DNA of 48,062 nucleotides, taken from assembly GCA_023431405.1 (NCBI GenBank), contig JAEYVZ010000001.1, positions 1-48,062 on the forward strand, in the 5' to 3' direction. Within the stretch, counting starts at the first letter, position 1. Each line of letters starts with the position of its first letter. Positions 16,490 through 25,727 of this stretch are shown here, piece after piece. The position numbers and the translations under genes were made by a program. This stretch comes from Actinomycetes bacterium (GTDB lineage Bacteria; Actinomycetota; Actinomycetes; Actinomycetales; Microbacteriaceae). The notes beneath the pieces were generated by a model, which saw nothing but the letters and a program-made list of their open reading frames with translations, did not search any database and was not told where the DNA came from.

Positions 16490-17560
16490 TCAGCCGTCTT
16501 CTGTGCGTGCCCCGAACACGATCTCGTCCCACGACGGCATCGAGGTGCGCCCCTTGCGTCGGCCACCGTCGGCCTGAGGCGAGTCGGAGGCCGTCGGTTC
16601 GGGCGCAGCGGGTTGCGCGTTCGAAGGCGTCGCAGCGTCGTCCGACGTCTCGTCGTAGCCCGGCTCGAGCGCGTCGAACAGGGCGACCGGCGACGAGGAG
16701 CCCCGCGCAGACGCACCCGTCGTCGCCGGGGCGTCGTCGGTCTCGCCCGGCATCGCCTCGCGCTGTCCGCGGCGGCGGCGGAGCGCTTCCAGAAGGTCTG
16801 CGGTGTCGGTGGAGGTCACGCCCTGCGCGGGCGCACGCTTGATCGCGGCCTGCTGCACCGCGGGGGAGACGGGCTCGCGCACATCAGGCGTGTCGATGTC
16901 GGCTTCCGGCAGACGCCGCGGGCCGAACGCGCCGCTGTCGAAGCGCGAGGCGTCTTTCACGCCGTTGGAATCGAGGGCTCGGAGGCGCGGGATGAGTCCC
17001 TCGGGGAGCGATCCTTGGCGGGACAGCTGCGTGGCGTCCGCGTTCTGCGGGGAAAGGGTGGAGCGCCGGGGGTCGAACGACCAGCGCGCGTCGCGTTCCA
17101 CCTCTCCGGCTGTGAATTCGAGCTTGACGACCCAGCCGGACTGCTCACGCCAGCTCGTCCACCGTTCGCCGGTCGCGCCGGCCTCGGCCAGCTTGGCCCG
17201 CACAGCGGCGCCGAAAGTGGGCTGCGCCTCCGGGTCGAGTTCGCCGCTGATCAGCACGGGCACGGCAAGCGCCTGGCCGACGATGTGCTCGCGTTCGGCC
17301 AGGACAGGGCCCTCGTAGCGCGCCACGTCCTCCACTCGGATCCCGAGCAGCGCCGCGACCTCCTCGGCGGACAGACCCGCACGGATATGGGCCTGGATGT
17401 CACGGGGACTCGGGCGCGGGCCGCGAGCCTCCGGATCCTTCGTCGCGCGCCGCAGCTGCGAGCGCAGCGTCTCATCGACGGCCAGTGAGAAACGGTCTCC
17501 CGAGTCTGTGGCGAGCACGAGCACGCCGTCTTCGACGCCGATCACCTTGAGCTGTTCCAT
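16490..17560 (-). CDS. sepH: septation protein SepH
   Basis: Actinobacterial cell-division protein (formerly DUF3071) known to bind FtsZ and promote its assembly, 356 residues. The N-terminal conserved domain starts MEQLKVIGVEDGVLVL and includes a helix-turn-helix-like segment (GLSAEEVAALLGIRVEDVAR, about residues 65-84). Conserved WTSWREQSGWVV follows. The C-terminal half is disordered and acidic, ending in RRKGRTSMPSWDEIVFG, a C-terminal motif typical of the family. The frame allows a GTG at 17569, but GGAGG would then abut the start. ATG 17560 gives about 10 nt spacing and is preferred. It converges with the phosphodiesterase gene. Confidence 0.9.
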   Translation of the reverse strand: MEQLKVIGVEDGVLVLATDSGDRFSLAVDETLRSQLRRATKDPEARGPRPSPRDIQAHIRAGLSAEEVAALLGIRVEDVARYEGPVLAEREHIVGQALAVPVLISGELDPEAQPTFGAAVRAKLAEAGATGERWTSWREQSGWVVKLEFTAGEVERDARWSFDPRRSTLSPQNADATQLSRQGSLPEGLIPRLRALDSNGVKDASRFDSGAFGPRRLPEADIDTPDVREPVSPAVQQAAIKRAPAQGVTSTDTADLLEALRRRRGQREAMPGETDDAPATTGASARGSSSPVALFDALEPGYDETSDDAATPSNAQPAAPEPTASDSPQADGGRRKGRTSMPSWDEIVFGARTEDG

Positions 17561-17824
17561 GCGAAACACGCCTCCGTTCCTGCCTGTCGCTTCATGGTGT
17601 CACAGGGCTTCGGACAGAGCGGGAATATCCCGCGCGCGCCGCGAGTTTGACGCGGAGCAGCGCCCGGAAAGCACGGGCGACGCACACGGCATCCGCGCCG
17701 CAGCGCCCTCTCGGAGCGCGGATGGTGCCGACCGGCATTTGCGAAAAAGAGTGCAGTCGTGCAAACTGTGGCCGCCCGAAATCGCGCTGCGATAAAACAC
17801 CCCTGGAAGTAGAGACGTTCGACA
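17561..17824. other. intergenic region between sepH and the DUF4193 gene
   Basis: Divergent spacer of 264 bp. It contains one plausible plus-strand promoter, TTGCGA (17739-17744), a 17-bp gap and CAAACT (17762-17767), in an unusually A-rich patch. That would give the DUF4193 mRNA a leader of about 50 nt. No clear Shine-Dalgarno site precedes its ATG. Confidence 0.35.
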
Positions 17825-18118
17825 ATGGCAACGGATTACGACGCCCCCCGCAAGACCGAGGACGACAGCGAGTCGATCGAGGCCCTCAAGGAGCGCGTGC
17901 CTGACAAGCTGTCGGGATCGGTCGACTCGGAGGACGCGGACAACCCGTCCGGTTTCGAGCTGCCGGGTGCGGACCTGTCCGACCTGGAGCTCGACGTGGT
18001 CGTCCTTCCCCCGCAGGAGGACGAGTTCACCTGCATCGAGTGCTTCCTCGTGAAGCACCGCACGCAGATCGACCACGAGACCGCGTCCGGCGCGGTGTGC
18101 GTGGAGTGCGCCGCCTGA
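17825..18118 (+). CDS. DUF4193 family small zinc-ribbon protein
   Basis: 97-residue acidic protein ending in two CxxC knuckles (CIEC at C70/C73 and CVEC at C92/C95), which should bind one zinc. The first ~55 residues are rich in Asp/Glu/Ser and likely disordered. This matches the actinobacterial DUF4193 family, whose members sit near sepH and dut in many genomes; no function is established. It is followed by a strong intrinsic terminator that reaches into the end of the convergent DUF3093 gene, so it is probably a single-gene transcript. Confidence 0.85.
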   Translation: MATDYDAPRKTEDDSESIEALKERVPDKLSGSVDSEDADNPSGFELPGADLSDLELDVVVLPPQEDEFTCIECFLVKHRTQIDHETASGAVCVECAA

Positions 18119-18147
18119 GCGGTACCCGAAACCGCTGACAGCGAATC

Positions 18148-18190
18148 GGCTCAGGCGATCTCTTCGGAGGTCGCCTGGGCCTTTTCCTTT
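18148..18190 (+). terminator. intrinsic terminator of the DUF4193 gene
   Basis: A 13-bp stem (GGCTCAGGCGATC with GGTCGCCTGGGCC, two G-U pairs in RNA) with an 8-nt loop is followed by CTTTTCCTTTT. The structure lies inside the last codons of the convergent DUF3093 gene. Confidence 0.8.
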
Positions 18191-18693
18191 TCGGCTGTGC
18201 CGCTTTCTGCCGGGCCATGCGTCGACGGCGCCGCGGTCTGTGCGCGGCGGATCGCCGCTGCCACACGGTCGGGTGTGCGCGTGGAGAAGACCCAATCTGT
18301 GACAGGATCGCGCGGATCGTCGAGCGGGACCGAGACCACTCCGTCGATGCCGGGCCGCAGGAGATGCCAGGCAGTGCGCCGCAGCCCCGTGCCCCGGGCC
18401 TCGCGCGCGGCGTCGCCGGACAGGGCGATCGGGTCTCCGAGCAGGTCGACGGCGACGTGTGCGCTGCCGACGCGCAGCTCTCCGCGCGAGACCTCCACGA
18501 CGGGTGCCGACGCGACGAGCCCGAACGTGAGAGCGAGCCCGACCCCGATTCCCGCGATGAGGGCGATGGTGGCATCCACCGGCACGAACACGAGCGACAC
18601 CATGGGTGCCGCCACGGCCGCCGACACCACGACCCACAGCGACGGGCTCAGCCGCTCGCGGTAGGAGGGAGAAAGGCTCAGGTCGCTCGGCAT
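18151..18693 (-). CDS. DUF3093 family membrane protein
   Basis: 180-residue protein with two closely spaced hydrophobic segments near the N-terminus (about residues 18-60: WVVVSAAVAAPMVSLVFV and IALIAGIGVGLALTFGLV). A soluble C-terminal domain contains SRGELRVGSAHVAV, GTGLRRTAWHLLRPGIDGVV and a conserved DPVTDWVFSTR. This is the actinobacterial DUF3093 architecture; function unknown. Two in-frame ATGs are possible. 18693 is preferred because GAGGG lies 11 nt upstream of it but only 2 nt from the ATG at 18702. It diverges from dut with about 20 bp between starts. Confidence 0.8.
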   Translation of the reverse strand: MPSDLSLSPSYRERLSPSLWVVVSAAVAAPMVSLVFVPVDATIALIAGIGVGLALTFGLVASAPVVEVSRGELRVGSAHVAVDLLGDPIALSGDAAREARGTGLRRTAWHLLRPGIDGVVSVPLDDPRDPVTDWVFSTRTPDRVAAAIRRAQTAAPSTHGPAESGTAEKEKAQATSEEIA

Positions 18694-18702
18694 CTTGTGC
18701 AT

Positions 18703-18708
18703 TACCCT
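18703..18708 (+). promoter_or_regulatory. -10 element of a leaderless dut promoter
   Basis: TACCCT, six bases (CGTGGA), then GTG at 18715. The predicted start site is the G of the start codon. The element overlaps the 5' region of the divergent DUF3093 gene. Confidence 0.6.
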
Positions 18709-18714
18709 CGTGGA

Positions 18715-19164
18715 GTGATCCAAAGTGTGGACATTCCCATCATCGCATCGCAGGTTCCGGTGTACGCGCACCCGGGCGATGCCGGCGCCGACCTCGTCTC
18801 CACAGAGCGACTGCGGCTCGAGCCGGGGGAGCGCGCTCTCGTCGGCACGGGCGTGCGCATCGCGCTGCCCGAGGGCTTCGTCGCCTTCGTCGTTCCCCGC
18901 AGCGGGCTCGCGGCAAAGCACGGCATCACGATCGTGAACGCCCCGGGCACGGTGGATGCCGGGTATCGCGGCGAGATCAAGGTGGCCTTGCTCAACACCG
19001 ATGCCCGCGAGGCGTACGAGATCGGCGTCGGCGATCGTATCGCGCAGCTGATCATCATGCCCGTGCCGCGTGCCACCTTCATCCCCGTCGACGAGCTGCC
19101 CGAGAGCACGCGCGGCGAAGGCGGCTTCGGCTCCACCGGATACCAGACAGGAAGCCCCTCATGA
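18715..19164 (+). CDS. dut: deoxyuridine 5'-triphosphate nucleotidohydrolase (dUTPase)
   Basis: Trimeric dUTPase of 149 residues that converts dUTP to dUMP and pyrophosphate, keeping uracil out of DNA and feeding thymidylate synthesis. All five family motifs are visible: HPGDAGADLVS, an ALVGTGVRIALPEGF strand, PRSGLAAKHGI, NAPGTVDAGYRGEIKV, and the C-terminal RGEGGFGSTG arm that closes the active site. The frame is open far upstream, antisense to DUF3093. The GTG at 18715 is chosen because the mature protein begins just before the first conserved strand and a -10 hexamer sits 6 nt upstream. Its stop overlaps the DUF3710 start (ATGA). Confidence 0.93.
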   Translation: MIQSVDIPIIASQVPVYAHPGDAGADLVSTERLRLEPGERALVGTGVRIALPEGFVAFVVPRSGLAAKHGITIVNAPGTVDAGYRGEIKVALLNTDAREAYEIGVGDRIAQLIIMPVPRATFIPVDELPESTRGEGGFGSTGYQTGSPS

Positions 19165-19739
19165 CCGATGCCAGCAAGGCCGCCCCGACGGACCGAGCCA
19201 CTGCAGGGCCCTTCGACGAGTCCGAGGCGAACCCGGTACGTCCGTACATCGACCTCGGCGGGATCAAGATCCTCCCGCGCGAAGGACTGAACCTGCGGCT
19301 GGAGGTCGAGGAGCAGACGAAGCGGATCGTCGCGGTGGGTCTCGACTACGCCGACTCCACGCTCCAGGTGCAGCCGTTCGCCGCACCCCGCACGACGGGC
19401 CTGTGGGACGAGACGCGCGAGCAGATCCGCCAGCAGATCCGCCAGCAGGGCGGCCGAGTCGAGGAGCGGGAGGGGCCGCTCGGTCATGAACTGCTCGCCG
19501 AGGTGCCCGTGTCTGGCCCCGACGGCACCACCGGCAAACGCATCGCGCGATTCGTCGGCGTCGATGGACCCCGCTGGTTCCTCCGCGGCGTCATCGGAGG
19601 AGCGGCCGCGGGTGATGTCGAAGCGGCAGCGAAGGTGGAAGACCTGTTCCGCTCGATCGTGGTGGTGCGCGGCGGTACGCCGATGCCCCCGCGCGACCTC
19701 ATCCCGCTGAAGATGCCCGCCGCCCCGGGAACCGCATGA
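19161..19739 (+). CDS. DUF3710 family protein
   Basis: 192-residue soluble protein of the actinobacterial DUF3710 family, normally found directly after dut. Recognisable segments are YIDLGGIKILPREGLNLRLE near the N-terminus, the LQVQPFAAPRTTGLWDE block, and the C-terminal GVDGPRWFLRGVIGGAA. The start overlaps the dut stop by 4 nt, so translation is coupled. Function is unknown; conserved linkage to dut suggests, but does not prove, a link to nucleotide or genome maintenance. Confidence 0.85.
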   Translation: MTDASKAAPTDRATAGPFDESEANPVRPYIDLGGIKILPREGLNLRLEVEEQTKRIVAVGLDYADSTLQVQPFAAPRTTGLWDETREQIRQQIRQQGGRVEEREGPLGHELLAEVPVSGPDGTTGKRIARFVGVDGPRWFLRGVIGGAAAGDVEAAAKVEDLFRSIVVVRGGTPMPPRDLIPLKMPAAPGTA

Positions 19740-19776
19740 TTCAGGGAACGGCACTCGACACGGACAGGTCGGCCGC

Positions 19777-20589
19777 GTGAGCGACAGCAGTGAGACGCAC
19801 CGGTCGCGCGGTGACGGCGAGGCCGTCGACCGCGGGTCGGCGTCGCTGACGCCGCCGCCGCCCGGCACCGCGTCAGAGCCGAGCGCCCAGCAGATCATCG
19901 CCCAGGCGCTCGGGGGAGCGGCCCGCAAGGCGGGCATGGATCCGGCCGTCGAGGCGTCAACCGGGCACGTCGTCTGGCACGCGATGGGCGGATGGCGCGG
20001 CCTGCTGGAGTCCGTCCTCCCCGGCCTGGCCTTCGTGCTGCTCTTCACGTTCACCCGGGACCTCGTGCTGTCTCTGGTCGTCTCGGTGGGCATCGCCGCG
20101 ATCTTCACAGTCGTCCGGCTGATTCAGCGCTCGACCCTGACCGCGGCCGTGGGCGGACTCGTGGCGACCGCCGCCGCCGCCGCCCTCGCGCTGTGGACCG
20201 GACGCGGTGAGGACAACTTCGTTCCCGGACTCATCACCAATGCCGTGTACGGCAGCGCCTTCCTCGTCTCGGCCCTGGTCGGCTGGTCGCTGATCGGGCT
20301 CGCGGTCGGATTCCTCATGAACGAGGGGACCGCATGGCGCGCGGATCGTCGCAAGCGGCGCGTCTTCTTCTGGCTCGCGGTGGCGTGGGCGGCCCTGTTC
20401 TTCGCCCGGCTCGCGGTGCAGCTGCCTCTGTACTTCGCCGGGGACGTCACCACTCTCGGCACCTTGAAGCTCGTGATGGGGTTGCCGCTGTTCGCACCGC
20501 TCGTCGCGGTCACATGGCTCGCCGTACGCGCTCTCTACCCGCGTGAATCGTCGGCGGCCCAAGAGGACGGCACGCCCGGCGCGGCGTGA
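19777..20589 (+). CDS. DUF3159 family membrane protein
   Basis: 270-residue integral membrane protein. After ~70 polar residues come about six hydrophobic segments, including VLPGLAFVLLFTFTRDLVLS, FLVSALVGWSLIGLAVGFLM, FFWLAVAWAALFFARLAVQL and FAPLVAVTWLAVRALY. The RRKRRVFFWLAV and YFAGDV region fits DUF3159, which follows dut-DUF3710 in many actinobacteria. No function is known. The GTG start lies 37 nt after the previous stop, so it is likely the third gene of that operon. Confidence 0.8.
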   Translation: MSDSSETHRSRGDGEAVDRGSASLTPPPPGTASEPSAQQIIAQALGGAARKAGMDPAVEASTGHVVWHAMGGWRGLLESVLPGLAFVLLFTFTRDLVLSLVVSVGIAAIFTVVRLIQRSTLTAAVGGLVATAAAAALALWTGRGEDNFVPGLITNAVYGSAFLVSALVGWSLIGLAVGFLMNEGTAWRADRRKRRVFFWLAVAWAALFFARLAVQLPLYFAGDVTTLGTLKLVMGLPLFAPLVAVTWLAVRALYPRESSAAQEDGTPGAA

Positions 20590-20590
20590 T

Positions 20591-20618
20591 AGATTTATCT
20601 CGACATCAAGATAAATCT
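20591..20618. promoter_or_regulatory. long inverted repeat upstream of acnA
   Basis: Arms AGATTTATCT and AGATAAATCT (10 bp, perfect) flank CGACATCA, which is itself half-symmetric (GA..TC). In all, 24 of 28 bases are symmetric. Its AT-rich sequence stands out sharply against the local GC content. It looks like an operator for a dimeric regulator of aconitase; it also lies just after the DUF3159 stop, so a terminator role is possible although no T-tract follows. Confidence 0.6.
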
Positions 20619-20620
20619 TC

Positions 20621-20636
20621 CCTAACGCCGGTTAGG
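20621..20636. promoter_or_regulatory. second inverted repeat upstream of acnA
   Basis: CCTAAC-GCCG-GTTAGG, 2 bp after the first repeat. The TTAGGCT that begins inside it loosely resembles half of a DtxR/IdeR iron box, with about 11 of 19 consensus positions matched for TTAGGCTGACCTCAC plus flank. This is suggestive only. Confidence 0.35.
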
Positions 20637-20722
20637 CTGACCTCACTAGCCTGCACCTCCCGGCCACGCGAAGATGGAAGCGACAGGCCGTGCGCCTGCA
20701 CCGCCGACGAAGGAGACGAGAC

Positions 20723-23587
<2,865 letters not shown>

Positions 23588-23594
23588 CTCAGCG

Positions 23595-23637
23595 GCACGA
23601 AAGCCCCGATGTCCTGCCGGACTCGGGGCTTTCGTGC
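23595..23637 (+). terminator. intrinsic-type terminator after acnA
   Basis: A perfect 15-bp stem, GCACGAAAGCCCCGA with TCGGGGCTTTCGTGC, and a 13-nt loop, 8 nt after the acnA stop. No T-tract follows, but the stem is the strongest in the window. It separates acnA from the dxs promoter 13 bp further on. Confidence 0.8.
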
Positions 23638-23649
23638 ATCCCGGGCATC

Positions 23650-23655
23650 TAGAAT
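23650..23655 (+). promoter_or_regulatory. -10 element of a leaderless dxs promoter
   Basis: TAGAAT, six bases (CATGGA), then ATG at 23662. Predicted transcription starts at the start codon. Confidence 0.65.
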
Positions 23656-23661
23656 CATGGA

Positions 23662-25620
23662 ATGAGCCTGCTCTCTTCGATCACCGGCCCCCGCGACCTC
23701 GATGGCCTGTCCACCGAGGAACTCGCGTCGCTGGCTCAGGAGATCCGCGAGTTCCTGGTCGAGAACGTCTCCCGCACCGGCGGTCACCTCGGCCCCAACC
23801 TCGGCGTCGTAGAGCTGACCCTCGCCATCCATCGGGTGTTCGACTCACCGAACGACCCGATCGTGTTCGACACGGGGCACCAGTCGTACGTGCACAAGCT
23901 GGTCACCGGACGTCAGGACTTCAGCAACCTTCGCGCGCGCGGAGGACTGGCGGGCTACCCGCAGCGGTCCGAGAGCCCGCACGACGTCGTCGAGTCGTCG
24001 CACGCGTCGAGCTCCCTCAGCTGGGCCGACGGCATTTCCCGCGCCCTGACGCAGACCGGCCGTTCCGACCGTCACGTGGTCGCGGTGGTCGGCGACGGTT
24101 CGCTGACCGGCGGCATGACGTGGGAGGCGCTCAACAACATCTCCGACGACAACAACCGCAACCTCGTCATCGTCGTCAACGACAACGGCCGGTCCTACGC
24201 CCCCACGATCGGCGGTATGGCCCGCTACCTCAACCGCGTGCGGACGACGGCGGGCTACGAGAGTCTGCGCCGAGGTTCGGCCTCGCTGTTCCGACGGTTC
24301 GGACCCGTGGGGCGGGCCGTCTACCGGGGCGTTCGCGGAGGAACCCACGGCTTCCTCTCCCGCTTCACGAACAACGCCGCCCTGTACTCCAACCTCGACA
24401 TCAAGTACCTCGGCCCCATCGATGGTCACGACCTCGACGCACTGATCGAGACGCTGCAACTCGCGAAGGACTACCGGTCGCCGGTCATCGTCCACGCCAT
24501 CACCGAGAAGGGGCGCGGCTACGAGCCGGCCCGGAACGATGACGCCGATCAGTTCCACGCCGTGGGCAAGATCGACCCCATCACCGGTGAGCCGCTGGGA
24601 TCTTCCGACAGCGTCGCATGGACCGACGTCTTCGCGCAGTCGCTCGTATCGGCGGGCGAGGAGCGGAACGACATCATCGCCATCACCGCGGCGATGCTGC
24701 GCCCCACCGGACTGCTGCCGTTCGCGCAGCGCTTCCCCGACCGCGTCTACGACGTCGGAATCGCCGAGCAGCACGCCGTGGCGTCCGCAGCCGGTCTCGC
24801 CTTCGGGGGACTCCATCCCGTCGTTGCGATCTACGCGACGTTCATGAACCGTGCATTCGACCAGGTGCTGATGGATGTCGCACTGCACCGCGCGGGTGTG
24901 ACGTTCGTGCTCGATCGTTCCGGCGTCACCGGTCCCGACGGGCCGAGCCACCACGGCATCTGGGACCTCGCCATGCTTCAGCTCGTCCCCGGCATCCGCA
25001 TCGCCGCACCCCGCGATGCCGAAAGGCTGCGCGAGGAGTTCGCCGAAGCGGTCGCCGTCTCCGACGCGCCGACCGTCGTGCGTTTCCCGAAGGGCTCCGT
25101 GACCCCGGAGCTCCCCGCCCTCGAGCGACTCGACGACGGCGTCGATGTGCTGTTCCGCGCAGAAGGGGAGGACGTGCTGATCGTCGCGATCGGATCGATG
25201 GCACACCTCGCCGTCGACGTCGCCGGGCGCCTCCGCGCACAGGGGATCGGCGCCACCGTGGTCGACCCGCGGTGGGTCGTGCCGGTCGCCTCGTCGATCG
25301 TCACGCTGGCTGCTCAGCACCGGCTCGTCATCACGATCGAAGACGGCATCCGCGTCGGCGGCATCGGCACGAGGGTGCGACAGGTGCTCCGTGAGCAGGG
25401 AGTCGACACCGCGGTCGACGAGCTCGGCCTGCCCGACGCGTTCATCGACCACGCCTCTCGCGAGCAGATCCTCGAGGATGCCGGGCTCACCGCCGCCAAG
25501 ATCGCTCAGGACGTCGTCGCGCAGGTGCTCGGCACGCGGATCCCCGTGGCCCGGCCGACCGCAGACACGAACGCGATGTGGATGCCGGCTCCCGACGGTT
25601 CTCGGCAGGACTCGCGCTGA
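23662..25620 (+). CDS. dxs: 1-deoxy-D-xylulose-5-phosphate synthase
   Basis: Thiamine diphosphate enzyme of 652 residues that condenses pyruvate with glyceraldehyde 3-phosphate, the first step of the MEP isoprenoid pathway. Visible features are the DTGHQSYVHKLVTGR segment, the ThDP/Mg2+ motif GDGSLTGGMTWEALNN (about residues 144-159), the catalytic-region YDVGIAEQHAVASAAGLAFG, DRSGVTGPDGPSHHG, and a C-terminal transketolase domain with VEDG-like TIEDGIRVGGIGTRV. A -10 hexamer is exactly placed for a leaderless ATG. It stands alone between the acnA terminator and pepN. Confidence 0.95.
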   Translation: MSLLSSITGPRDLDGLSTEELASLAQEIREFLVENVSRTGGHLGPNLGVVELTLAIHRVFDSPNDPIVFDTGHQSYVHKLVTGRQDFSNLRARGGLAGYPQRSESPHDVVESSHASSSLSWADGISRALTQTGRSDRHVVAVVGDGSLTGGMTWEALNNISDDNNRNLVIVVNDNGRSYAPTIGGMARYLNRVRTTAGYESLRRGSASLFRRFGPVGRAVYRGVRGGTHGFLSRFTNNAALYSNLDIKYLGPIDGHDLDALIETLQLAKDYRSPVIVHAITEKGRGYEPARNDDADQFHAVGKIDPITGEPLGSSDSVAWTDVFAQSLVSAGEERNDIIAITAAMLRPTGLLPFAQRFPDRVYDVGIAEQHAVASAAGLAFGGLHPVVAIYATFMNRAFDQVLMDVALHRAGVTFVLDRSGVTGPDGPSHHGIWDLAMLQLVPGIRIAAPRDAERLREEFAEAVAVSDAPTVVRFPKGSVTPELPALERLDDGVDVLFRAEGEDVLIVAIGSMAHLAVDVAGRLRAQGIGATVVDPRWVVPVASSIVTLAAQHRLVITIEDGIRVGGIGTRVRQVLREQGVDTAVDELGLPDAFIDHASREQILEDAGLTAAKIAQDVVAQVLGTRIPVARPTADTNAMWMPAPDGSRQDSR

Positions 25621-25727
25621 GCGTCAGCGCCGCCACGACGTCACCTCCGCCTCGCTGACCGCGCCATCTCCGATGGCGGACGGGGCACGATGCCGCGTCA
25701 CCCGTGCCGCCGTGAAAGCATGAAGAT

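Noticed and set aside
20633..20651. DtxR/IdeR iron box upstream of acnA
   Set aside because: Only about 11 of 19 consensus positions match and the second half-site is poor. It is mentioned as a weak possibility, not called as a site.
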